A stretch of DNA of 64,000 nt from Psychrobacillus sp048572895 (GTDB lineage: Bacteria > Bacillota > Bacilli > Bacillales_A > Planococcaceae), in assembly GCF_048572895.1 (NCBI RefSeq), contig NZ_CP183878.1, positions 1,550,001 to 1,614,000 of the forward strand. Reading direction: 5' to 3'. Both the position numbers and the translations under genes were made by a program. The notes beneath the pieces were generated by a model. It saw nothing but the letters and a program-made list of their open reading frames with translations. It did not search any database and was not told the DNA's origin. Positions 44,513 through 52,248 of this stretch are shown piece after piece; position 1 is the first letter of the stretch; every line of letters begins with the position of its first letter.

Positions 44513-44809
44513 ATGGAATTTAAACTAAAGGCTTCTGATATATTAGAAAAAGAATTTAAAACGGGTTTAAGAGGTTATAACCAAGAAGAAGTAGATGTTT
44601 TTTTAGACGATATTATTCAAGATTACGAGGCTTATGAGAAGCGACTGGCAGGGCTCCAATTAGAAAATAAAAAACTGAAAGAACAGTTAGAGGAATTACC
44701 AAAGAGAACTCAAGCCGCTGCACCGCAAACAGGGGCAACTAATTTTGATATTTTAAAGCGTCTTTCACATCTTGAAAAACATGTCTTCGGAAGTAAATTG
44801 TACGAGTAA
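44513..44809 (+). CDS. gpsB: Cell division / peptidoglycan regulator GpsB
   Basis: 98 residues. DivIVA-like N-terminal coiled-coil domain with ILEKEFKTGLRGYNQEEVDV and FLDDIIQDYEAYEKRL, variable linker (PKRTQAAAPQTGA), and the trimeric C-terminal domain TNFDILKRLSHLEKHVFG. It shuttles between septum and side wall and binds PBP1 (PonA, coded at 36795-39464). The ATG at 44513 is preceded by GAAGGAAG; an upstream in-frame ATG (44495) lies on the other side of it. Confidence 0.95.
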   Translation: MEFKLKASDILEKEFKTGLRGYNQEEVDVFLDDIIQDYEAYEKRLAGLQLENKKLKEQLEELPKRTQAAAPQTGATNFDILKRLSHLEKHVFGSKLYE

Positions 44810-44815
44810 TTATTT

Positions 44816-44855
44816 AAGTTAATTCAGTAGGGTTAAACCCCTACTGAATTAACTT
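44816..44855 (+). terminator. Long perfect hairpin after gpsB
   Basis: 17-bp stem AAGTTAATTCAGTAGGG / CCCTACTGAATTAACTT with a short loop. Only three T follow, so it may be a weak terminator or part of the adjoining repeat. Confidence 0.6.
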
Positions 44856-44942
44856 TAGGCCTCCTGCGGATGACACAGATTTTTAAGTGGAATTTATCTA
44901 GCAAGTCGGGCACAAATACGCCAAGGCAAATTTGATACAATC
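44856..44942 (+). repeat. Dispersed intergenic repeat next to the rnpB promoter
   Basis: AGGCCTCCTGCGGATGACAC ... GTGGAATTTATCTAGC ... GGGCACAAATACGCCAAGGC. I recall near-identical text between genes of other Planococcaceae, so it is probably a family of dispersed elements; this is from memory and no second copy was found in this window. It ends about five bases before the rnpB -35. Confidence 0.45.
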
Positions 44943-44947
44943 TTGTG

Positions 44948-44976
44948 TTGAAACTAACAAGTATTTCGTATATAAT
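44948..44976 (+). promoter_or_regulatory. Promoter of rnpB
   Basis: TTGAAA (44948-44953), 17 bases, TATAAT (44971-44976); the RNA should begin six to eight bases later, at the first paired base of helix P1. Confidence 0.8.
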
Positions 44977-44982
44977 AGTAAT

Positions 44983-45390
44983 ACCACTTATATATTCGGG
45001 CAATCGCTGCAATGCATGACATTGTAGAGGAAAGTCCATGCTCACACAATTCTGCGATGAATGTAGTGTTCGTGCTTAGTGAAAAAATAAACTAAGGCAG
45101 CTATTTATAGCTGACGGCGGGATGAAGGCCTAAGTCTTAGGATACGGCTGACAATCTCTGAAAGTGCCACAGTGACGGAGCTGTATAGGAAACTATACAG
45201 GTGGAACGAGGTAAACCCCACGAGTGAGAAACCCAAATTATGGTAGGGGCATTTTCTTGAAGGAATTGAACGGATAGAAGAACAGATTTAATCTGTAGAT
45301 AGATGATTGCCATCCACATACGTACGAGGTAATGCACCGTTTGAGTACCGTGGAGACAAAACATGGCTTATTGAGTGTATGAGTGGCTAT
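44983..45390 (+). ncRNA. rnpB: RNase P RNA, type B
   Basis: Catalytic RNA that matures tRNA 5' ends. Bacillus-type (class B) signature stretches in order: CGGGCAATCGCTGC, GAGGAAAGTCCATGCTC, GTAGTGTTCGTGCTTAG, GCTGACGGCGGGA, GAAAGTGCCACAGTGACGG, GTGGAACGAGGTAAACCCC, GAGAAACCCAAATT, GTAGATAGATGATTGCC and ACAAAACATGGCTTA. The ends CCACTTATATATTC and GAGTGTATGAGTGG pair as P1. Position after gpsB and before ypsC is as in B. subtilis. Ends are accurate to a few bases. Confidence 0.97.
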
Positions 45391-45404
45391 ATTTAATAAC
45401 TAAG

Positions 45405-45432
45405 AAGCTCTCCATTTTCGGAGAGCTTTTCT
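45405..45432 (+). terminator. Terminator of rnpB
   Basis: Perfect 9-bp stem AAGCTCTCC / GGAGAGCTT, six-base loop, and T-run. Confidence 0.88.
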
Positions 45433-45505
45433 ATTATATAAAGTGAAACTTCAACGGGATAAATGATTTTACTTAGTACGTACGCAATAAGGGAGGTAAA
45501 AGATT

Positions 45506-47227
45506 GTGGAAAAACAACAACCACCCGCACGTTTACAGAAATATTCTATAGAAGTAATGGAACAAATCTTTCAATCGACTCTTGAAGGTATTATGATTAC
45601 TGATGATAAAATGCAAATTACACTAGTTAATAATGCTTTTGAAGCGCTAACTGGTTATAATTCATCCGAGGTACTGGGGAAATCGCCGCGTATTTTGCAA
45701 TCGGGAAGACAGGATGCAAACTTTTATAAGGATATGTGGTCAGAAATTCATACAAATGCAACTTGGAAAGGCGAGATCTGGAATAGACGTAAAAATGGGG
45801 AAATATATCCAGAAATGCTTGCCATCCATAGCGTTTATGATGCTGCAGGTAAGCTGACAAACTATTTTGGAATCTTTTCGGATATCTCATTAGAAAAAGA
45901 GACAGAAAAGGAGCTAGAAGAACTAACACTTAACGATTCTTTAACAAACATTCCAAATCGAAATACGTTCAATGAATTGTTATATAACCGAGTAAATAAT
46001 TCGACAAATCGCCATGCTATTTTATTTATAGATATAGATCGATTTAAGCAGATAAACGATACCTTGGGGAATGAATTAGGTGACCTTATTTTAATAGAGG
46101 TAGCAAACCGTATTAACACAATCGTCGGACCAAACGATATTTTTGCACGATATGGAGCAGATGAATTTCTATATTCAAGAGCGGATATTGGATATCAAAA
46201 AGAGGCTGTAAATCTTGCTAAGGATATTACTAAGCTGTTCAATAAACCATTCTACGTGGATGAAAGCGAAGTTTATATCACTGCGAGTATAGGAATTAGT
46301 ATTTTTCCACAAGATGGTAAGCAGATAGAAAAATTAATATACAAAGCTGACAAGGCAGTGTATTTTGCCAAACAAAATGGTAGAAACCAATATGCCTTTT
46401 ATTTTGATGAATTGAAAAAGGATTCTAAACGATTGATTGTGCTAGAAACCGAGTTAAGAAAGGCAATACAAAACAAGGATTTTTTCATTCATTATCAACC
46501 AAAAATAGGGCTAGAGAAACAAGAGATAATTGGTGTTGAAGCTTTAGTAAGATGGAATAATGCAAAGTTAGGATTTGTTTCTCCAGCAGAATTTATACCT
46601 CTTGCAGAGGATACAGGTCTTATTATTCCGTTAAGCGAGATTATTTTAGAAAAAGTTTGTATTGATATACTGGACTCAAGATCCCATGGAAATATGCATA
46701 TATTACCGGTATCCGTTAATATAGCATCTCTACATTTTCAACAGGATGACTTTATAGAACGCATAAATTCAATTATTATGCAGTATAATTGTAGTCCGAA
46801 TCTGTTGGAGTTAGAGCTAACAGAACGCACAGTTATGAAGGATTCAAACGATATAGTAGGTAAACTGATAAAACTAAAAGGAATGGGATTCAAGATATCG
46901 ATCGATGATTTTGGAACTGGATACTCTTCCTTAAGTTATTTAAATAGATTTCCACTTAATTATTTGAAAATTGATAGAAGCTTTATTCAACAAATTACTA
47001 ATCTGCAAGACAAGCAGGCAATAGTAGAAGCGATTATTTTGATGGCTCACCGTTTGCGTATAAAGGTAGTTGCAGAGGGAGTAGAAACGAAAGACCAAGC
47101 AAAGCTTTTAAAAGAAATGGGCTGCGATATCATTCAAGGGTATTATTATAGTAAACCACTTGCGGTAAGTGAGCTTTCGGATTTCATCGAGCTATGGGAA
47201 ATTTATAGACAGGAAAGGAATATATAA
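45506..47227 (+). CDS. PAS-GGDEF-EAL cyclic di-GMP protein
   Basis: 573 residues, no membrane segment. PAS domain at about 15-135 (TLEGIMITDDKMQITLVNNA, PRILQSGRQD), GGDEF domain at about 140-305 and EAL domain at about 315-560. The EAL domain looks active: GVEALVRW, ELTERTVM, DDFGTGYSSL, KIDRSFI and AEGVET are all present. The GGDEF signature is altered to GADEF (RYGADEF), so cyclase activity is doubtful and a regulatory GTP-binding role is possible. Likely a phosphodiesterase. GTG start after GGGAGGTAAAAG. It abuts rlmL with an overlapping stop/start. Confidence 0.9.
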   Translation: MEKQQPPARLQKYSIEVMEQIFQSTLEGIMITDDKMQITLVNNAFEALTGYNSSEVLGKSPRILQSGRQDANFYKDMWSEIHTNATWKGEIWNRRKNGEIYPEMLAIHSVYDAAGKLTNYFGIFSDISLEKETEKELEELTLNDSLTNIPNRNTFNELLYNRVNNSTNRHAILFIDIDRFKQINDTLGNELGDLILIEVANRINTIVGPNDIFARYGADEFLYSRADIGYQKEAVNLAKDITKLFNKPFYVDESEVYITASIGISIFPQDGKQIEKLIYKADKAVYFAKQNGRNQYAFYFDELKKDSKRLIVLETELRKAIQNKDFFIHYQPKIGLEKQEIIGVEALVRWNNAKLGFVSPAEFIPLAEDTGLIIPLSEIILEKVCIDILDSRSHGNMHILPVSVNIASLHFQQDDFIERINSIIMQYNCSPNLLELELTERTVMKDSNDIVGKLIKLKGMGFKISIDDFGTGYSSLSYLNRFPLNYLKIDRSFIQQITNLQDKQAIVEAIILMAHRLRIKVVAEGVETKDQAKLLKEMGCDIIQGYYYSKPLAVSELSDFIELWEIYRQERNI

Positions 47228-48354
47228 TGACAACATTTAAATTAGTAGCAACTTCAGCAATGGGACTAGAATCTATCGTTGCAGATGAAGTAAAAGCGTT
47301 AGGATATGAAACAACAACGGAAAACGGTAAAATTTATTTTGAGGGGGACGAGCGTGCAATTGCACGAGCTAATATTTGGTTGCGTGTTGCAGACCGAGTG
47401 AAGATCGTTGCTGCACAGTTCCCGGTAAAAACGTTTGATGAACTTTTTGAGCGTACGAAAGCAGTACAATGGGAAAAATTCTTGCCAGTAGATGCAGCTT
47501 TCCCGGTTCAAGGGAAATCTGTCAAATCAACACTATTTAGTGTTCCAGACTGTCAAGCAATTGTTAAAAAAGCAGTAGTTGAACGCTTAAAATTAGCACA
47601 TAAAAGAATCGGTTTTTTAGACGAATCTGGGGCAACATTTAAGTTAGAAATAAGTATATTAAAAGATATTGCAACTATTACAATAGATACAAGTGGAGCA
47701 GGTCTTCACAAGCGTGGTTACCGTCACGGACAAGGGGAAGCCCCATTAAAGGAAACACTTGCCGCAGCTTTAGTGAAAATTTCTAAATGGAGCCCTAGTC
47801 GACCATTTGTTGACCCGTTTTGTGGATCAGGTACTATTCCAATTGAAGCAGCAATGATTGGACAAAATATTGCACCAGGATTTAATCGTGATTTTCATAG
47901 TGAAGCTTGGCCATGGATGCCAAAAACTATTTGGGAAGAAGTGCGTAATGAGGCAGAATCATTGGCAAATTATGATCAAGAGCTGCAGATTATTGGATCA
48001 GATATTGATCCTAAAATGGTCCAAATTGCTGAGCAAAACGCATTTGAATCTGGATTCGCTGACATAATCACATTCAAGCAAATGCATGCAAAGGATTTTA
48101 CTACTACTTTAACGGACGGTGTAATGGTTAGTAACCCACCTTACGGAGAACGTATTGGAGAAGTGGAAGTAATTGAGCAGGTAATAAGTGAATTAGGTCA
48201 TTTGATGGATAAATATCCTTCGTGGTCCGTATATATGCTATCGTCTATGGAAAACTTTGAGAACGTCTACGGCAGAAGAGCTACTAAGAAGCGCAAATTA
48301 TTTAATGGATTTATTCGAACGGATTACTATCAGTACTGGGGTAAACGTTCATAA
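47227..48354 (+). CDS. ypsC: THUMP-domain RNA methyltransferase (RlmL/YpsC family)
   Basis: 375 residues. N-terminal ferredoxin-like and THUMP domain (1-155), then a class I SAM methyltransferase with FVDPFCGSGTIPIEAAMIG, IGSDIDPKM and the N6/N2 amino catalytic motif SNPPYGERIG. Predicted 23S rRNA N2-guanine methyltransferase. The ATG overlaps the TAA of the upstream gene (TAATG). B. subtilis has ypsC just after rnpB; here the PAS-GGDEF-EAL gene is inserted between them. Confidence 0.93.
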   Translation: MTTFKLVATSAMGLESIVADEVKALGYETTTENGKIYFEGDERAIARANIWLRVADRVKIVAAQFPVKTFDELFERTKAVQWEKFLPVDAAFPVQGKSVKSTLFSVPDCQAIVKKAVVERLKLAHKRIGFLDESGATFKLEISILKDIATITIDTSGAGLHKRGYRHGQGEAPLKETLAAALVKISKWSPSRPFVDPFCGSGTIPIEAAMIGQNIAPGFNRDFHSEAWPWMPKTIWEEVRNEAESLANYDQELQIIGSDIDPKMVQIAEQNAFESGFADIITFKQMHAKDFTTTLTDGVMVSNPPYGERIGEVEVIEQVISELGHLMDKYPSWSVYMLSSMENFENVYGRRATKKRKLFNGFIRTDYYQYWGKRS

Positions 48355-48387
48355 CAGTAAGGGAGATTAGTTCTCTCTTGCTGTTAT
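48351..48387 (+). terminator. Hairpin after ypsC
   Basis: ATAACAGTAAGGGAGA / TCTCTCTTGCTGTTAT with two G-T pairs, overlapping the stop codon. The T-run is broken (ATTATTATT), so termination may be partial. Confidence 0.55.
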
Positions 48388-48411
48388 ATTATTATTTAAG
48401 GGAGTTTTTAG

Positions 48412-50313
48412 ATGAAACAAGCTTTACCATTCCAACTTTCAAAAGACCGTTCTTTCTTCGAATCATTAGGAGATTGGATGGGTGATGTGTTATATGATGA
48501 ATTACCCGAAAAAGGGTTTGAGTGCCGCGACGAACAAATCTTCATGGCCTATCAGATTGAAAAGACGTTAAAAGAAAAAAATGTGCTTTTTGCAGAAGCA
48601 GGAGTAGGTACTGGTAAAACTATAGCTTATTTACTTCCTGCTATTTCATATGCTCGTTATACCGGAAAGCCGGCATTGATAGCGTGTGCAGATGAAACAC
48701 TAATTGAACAGCTAGTAAAAGAAGCCGGAGATATTTTTAAGCTTCAAAACTATTTAGATATTAAAATCGATGTACGATTAGCAAAATCTCGCGATCAATA
48801 TTTATGTTTAAAGCGTCTGGAAGAAGCACAAAAAGATGATGAAAACGAATACTTTTTAGAAGAAATTGAAGATCAAGTTCCAGATTTTGTTTATGCTCAT
48901 TCATCTATGCAAAAAATTTATCCATATGGGGAACGCAGTCAATTTGCTGGTGTGAGTGATGAGGATTGGCAAAAAGTGAACTATCATCCAACTCAGCAAT
49001 GTATGGTATGTGATTTACGAAATCGTTGTGGTCAAACAATTCATCGTCAGCATTATCGCGAGTCCACAGACTTGATCATTTGCTCACATGAATTTTTAAT
49101 GGAGCATATTTGGACAAAGGAATCACGGGTTCGTGAAGGACAAATGCCTTTATTGCCTGAAGTGTCAATGGCTGTTCTAGATGAAGGACATTTACTTGAA
49201 TTTGCTGCTCAAAAAGCATTGACCTATGAAATTCAAAGTGAAACGCTAATTCGACTATTAGAAAAAGTTATGGTCGATGGTGTTAGAGAAAAAACATTAA
49301 ACTTAATGGAAGTACTACAAGAATTACATGATAAAATATTTGGGGTATTACGTATAGGCAGTGATATGGAAGAAACTGACCGGATGAAGGTTGATAAATC
49401 TCCGGAGTTAATGCAATTATGTAAACAGGCAATTCGAGTAGCAGACAGCTTGTTAGAGGAGTTTGTATTCGAGTCGGAGTTATATACAATTCCTGAATAC
49501 GAATTGCGTATGGTAGAAGAATTTTTAGAACAGTATACATTTTCTCTTCGTTTATTTACGGAAAAAGGTGATGGTATTGAATGGCTAGAAATCATTGATG
49601 GTTATGAAACATTAATCATTATGCCAAGATTAGTTACAGATATTTTACATGAAAAATTATTTACATCTAAAATTCCGATTGTCTTTTCTTCTGCTACATT
49701 ATCTATAGAAAAAGACTTTACGTATATTGCGGATTCATTAGGAATTGAAAAATTCCAATCGTTCTCGGTTGCATCACCGTTTGATTATGATGAAGTGATG
49801 AAGATATATGCAGAGGAGATGGAACAGCAAGAGAAATCAAGTCATGTAGAAAAGCTGTTAAATAATTCGATGCAAACACTTATTTTGTTTAAATCCAAAG
49901 CGGCAATGGCTTCCTTTAGAGCAACTATAGGAGATCGAGCCGATATCGTCTTTGAAGGAGATCGTGAGCTTTCAACTATTGTTAAAGAGTTCCAAAATGG
50001 TGAGTACTCGACCTTATGTTCGTATCATCTTTGGGAAGGTTTGGATCTACCACTAGAAGCTTTAACTAGAGTAATTATTTATGATTTACCATTTCCGCCA
50101 GTAGATCCACTATTTGATGCAAAACGTTCTTTCTCTCACAATCCATTTGAGGAAGTAGAATTGCCATTTATGCTTTTAAGATTACAGCAGGGTATTGGTC
50201 GATTGATCCGCACATCTAGTGATTACGGGGAAATTCATTTATTGTTAAATGAAGAAGAAGCACAGTTAGAGAATAGATTTACAGGGGTATTACCTACAGC
50301 TATTTCGAAATGA
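48412..50313 (+). CDS. ypvA: DinG/XPD-type ATP-dependent helicase YpvA
   Basis: 633 residues. Walker A AEAGVGTGKTIAYLLPA at about 64, the Fe-S cluster cysteines of the XPD family seen as YLCLKR, CMVCDLRNRC, DEGH in VLDEGHLLEFAA, SSATLS and motif VI LRLQQGIGRLIRTSSDYG. Unlike DinG at 30015 it has no exonuclease domain but keeps the cluster, so the two are not redundant by architecture. Probably acts on blocked forks or R-loops (inference). ATG after AAGGGAG; its stop overlaps the region of the ypwA ribosome binding site. Confidence 0.92.
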   Translation: MKQALPFQLSKDRSFFESLGDWMGDVLYDELPEKGFECRDEQIFMAYQIEKTLKEKNVLFAEAGVGTGKTIAYLLPAISYARYTGKPALIACADETLIEQLVKEAGDIFKLQNYLDIKIDVRLAKSRDQYLCLKRLEEAQKDDENEYFLEEIEDQVPDFVYAHSSMQKIYPYGERSQFAGVSDEDWQKVNYHPTQQCMVCDLRNRCGQTIHRQHYRESTDLIICSHEFLMEHIWTKESRVREGQMPLLPEVSMAVLDEGHLLEFAAQKALTYEIQSETLIRLLEKVMVDGVREKTLNLMEVLQELHDKIFGVLRIGSDMEETDRMKVDKSPELMQLCKQAIRVADSLLEEFVFESELYTIPEYELRMVEEFLEQYTFSLRLFTEKGDGIEWLEIIDGYETLIIMPRLVTDILHEKLFTSKIPIVFSSATLSIEKDFTYIADSLGIEKFQSFSVASPFDYDEVMKIYAEEMEQQEKSSHVEKLLNNSMQTLILFKSKAAMASFRATIGDRADIVFEGDRELSTIVKEFQNGEYSTLCSYHLWEGLDLPLEALTRVIIYDLPFPPVDPLFDAKRSFSHNPFEEVELPFMLLRLQQGIGRLIRTSSDYGEIHLLLNEEEAQLENRFTGVLPTAISK

Positions 50314-50330
50314 TACAAGGGGGAAATGAA

Positions 50331-51830
50331 ATGTCAGTAGAACAAAGCTTTTTAGATTATGTGAAGAAAATTGGTGCTTATGAAGAGGCTTTAGGGGTGC
50401 TTTATTGGGATATGCGTACAGGTGCTCCAAAAAAGGGTATCGATCAGAGATCTGAGGTTGTTGGGGTACTTGCAACGGATGTATTTAATTTATCGACTTC
50501 AGACGAATTGAAAGAGTTACTTGACCAGATGGAATTGGAGCTGGATTCGGTAAATGAAGTAAGCAAACGTGTTTTTGAAGAGGTAAAAAAAGAATATAAT
50601 CTAAGTAAGAAAATTCCTGCAGATGAATATAAGAAATTTGTCGTGCTTCAATCTAAATCAGAATCTGTTTGGGAAGAAGCAAAGAATAAAAATGATTGGA
50701 ATATGTTCCAACCATATTTAACAGAGATGGTAGCTACTTTAAAGAAATTTGTGGAGTACTGGGGAGTAACGGATAATAATCCTTACAATGTATTGTTAGA
50801 TCAATATGAACCTGGTATGACAACTGAAATTTTAGATCAAGTATTTAGTGAGTTAAGAGAGAGGATCGTTTCATTATTAAAACGTATTTCAGAATCACCA
50901 AATCAGCCGAATACAGATTTCTTGTTCAAATCTTTTGATAAACAGAAACAAGAGTCATTTAGTTTAGATATACTTAAACAGCTTGGATATGATTTTGATG
51001 CTGGAAGATTGGATGAAACAGTACATCCATTTGCCACTGGTTTAAATAGAGGTGACGTTCGAATTACGACTAAATATGATGAATTCGATTTTCGTTCTGC
51101 CGTATTCGGTACAATTCATGAATGTGGTCATGCAATATACGAGCAAAACGTTGCAGAGGAGTTAACAGGTACTCCTTTAGCGGGTGGAGCTTCCATGGGT
51201 ATTCATGAATCTCAGTCATTATTTTATGAAAACTTTGTTGGGCGTAATCCAAAGTTCTGGGAGCAAAACTACGATATGCTACAAAGCTATTCTCCAGAAC
51301 AATTTGGAAATGTTCCGATGGTAGATTTTCTCCGGGCGATCAATGAAGTAAAACCTTCTTTAATCCGTATAGAAGCTGATGAGTTGACGTATGCACTTCA
51401 CATCATGATTCGTTATGAAATTGAAAAAGGCTTATTTAATGGAGATTTAAAAGTAGAGGACTTACCTGAGATTTGGAATTCTAAGTACGAAGAATATTTG
51501 GGTATTACACCATCTACCAATGCTGAAGGTATCCTACAAGATGTCCACTGGGCGGGTGCTAGTTTCGGTTATTTCCCATCCTATGCGCTTGGGTATATTT
51601 ATGCATCTCAGTTTAAAGCGGCTATGCTAAAAGATATTCCGCAGTTTGATAGTTTGTTGGAGCAAGGCGATTTGGCACCTATCAAGGAATGGCTTACAAA
51701 GAATGTACATCGGTACGGAGCTCTAAAAAAGCCATTGGATATTCTAAAAGCAGCGACGGGTGAAGGTCTTAATGGAAAATATTTAGCTGATTACTTAGAA
51801 GAAAAGTATACTAGAATTTATAAGCTTTAA
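50331..51830 (+). CDS. ypwA: Carboxypeptidase Taq (M32 family)
   Basis: 499 residues. The zinc site is HECGH in TIHECGHAIYEQN with the distal Glu in GIHESQSLFYENFVGR; DVRITTKYDEFDF and the C-terminal ASFGYFPSYALGYIYASQF are typical of M32 peptidases. Cytoplasmic metallocarboxypeptidase. The ATG at 50331 follows AAGGGGGAAA; an in-frame ATG at 50310 precedes that site. Followed by a strong terminator. Confidence 0.95.
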   Translation: MSVEQSFLDYVKKIGAYEEALGVLYWDMRTGAPKKGIDQRSEVVGVLATDVFNLSTSDELKELLDQMELELDSVNEVSKRVFEEVKKEYNLSKKIPADEYKKFVVLQSKSESVWEEAKNKNDWNMFQPYLTEMVATLKKFVEYWGVTDNNPYNVLLDQYEPGMTTEILDQVFSELRERIVSLLKRISESPNQPNTDFLFKSFDKQKQESFSLDILKQLGYDFDAGRLDETVHPFATGLNRGDVRITTKYDEFDFRSAVFGTIHECGHAIYEQNVAEELTGTPLAGGASMGIHESQSLFYENFVGRNPKFWEQNYDMLQSYSPEQFGNVPMVDFLRAINEVKPSLIRIEADELTYALHIMIRYEIEKGLFNGDLKVEDLPEIWNSKYEEYLGITPSTNAEGILQDVHWAGASFGYFPSYALGYIYASQFKAAMLKDIPQFDSLLEQGDLAPIKEWLTKNVHRYGALKKPLDILKAATGEGLNGKYLADYLEEKYTRIYKL

Positions 51831-51839
51831 ATAAAATAT

Positions 51840-51874
51840 GACCCAAGCAACGAATTATGCTTGGGTCTTTTTTT
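51840..51874 (+). terminator. Terminator of ypvA-ypwA
   Basis: Perfect 9-bp stem GACCCAAGC / GCTTGGGTC followed by seven T. Confidence 0.92.
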
Positions 51875-51941
51875 ATTAAAATACAAGTTCTGCATACTAT
51901 AAATCTATTATTCATGGTATTTAAAGAATTAAAGATACTAC

Positions 51942-52130
51942 TGATTTCCGTTTCAGGTGGACGCGTTCCGTGGGGTGAGCGATGAGCTATCACCGTCGTG
52001 ATCGCAATGCCTTTGTGACCAACATCCTTTTGGCCCGAGGAGATTAGAGCCGTGCCCGCGGAAAGCGTTCGCCTGTTTCCGTATCGCTTCGCTAGTTTCG
52101 AAACATGAAAGGGCGTTGGAGCGGAAATCA
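51942..52130 (+). repeat. Palindromic repeat (TGATTTCCG family)
   Basis: Bounded by TGATTTCCG (51942-51950) and CGGAAATCA (52122-52130). CAGGTGGACGCGTTCCGTGG pairs with CGCGGAAAGCGTTCGCCTG further in. The first ~60 bases match the element inside repeat copy C; the second half is different (CCCGCGGAAAGCGTTCGC...), so it looks chimeric. It fills most of the gap between ypwA and the oxidase operon; open frames inside it are artefacts. Confidence 0.75.
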
Positions 52131-52183
52131 ACTTTACTCGAATTTCATTATTTAATATGCTTTTATGAAATTGATTGGACTAT

Positions 52184-52224
52184 ATAAAAATGGTTAGTCT
52201 TGACATAAGTCTCGACTAACCATT
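52184..52224 (-). terminator. Terminator of the ba3-type oxidase operon
   Basis: Arms AATGGTTAGTC (52189-52199) and GACTAACCATT (52214-52224). Reading on the minus strand a T-run follows. The apex contains TGACATAAGTC. Confidence 0.88.
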
Positions 52225-52248
52225 CTAATCTCTAATATTAATTTCATG

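Noticed and set aside
45137..45364. Minus-strand open frame opposite RNase P RNA
   Set aside because: The conserved RNA explains the sequence.
51811..52131. Minus-strand 106-codon open frame after ypwA
   Set aside because: It runs through a terminator and the palindromic repeat; the composition is that of the repeat, not of a protein.
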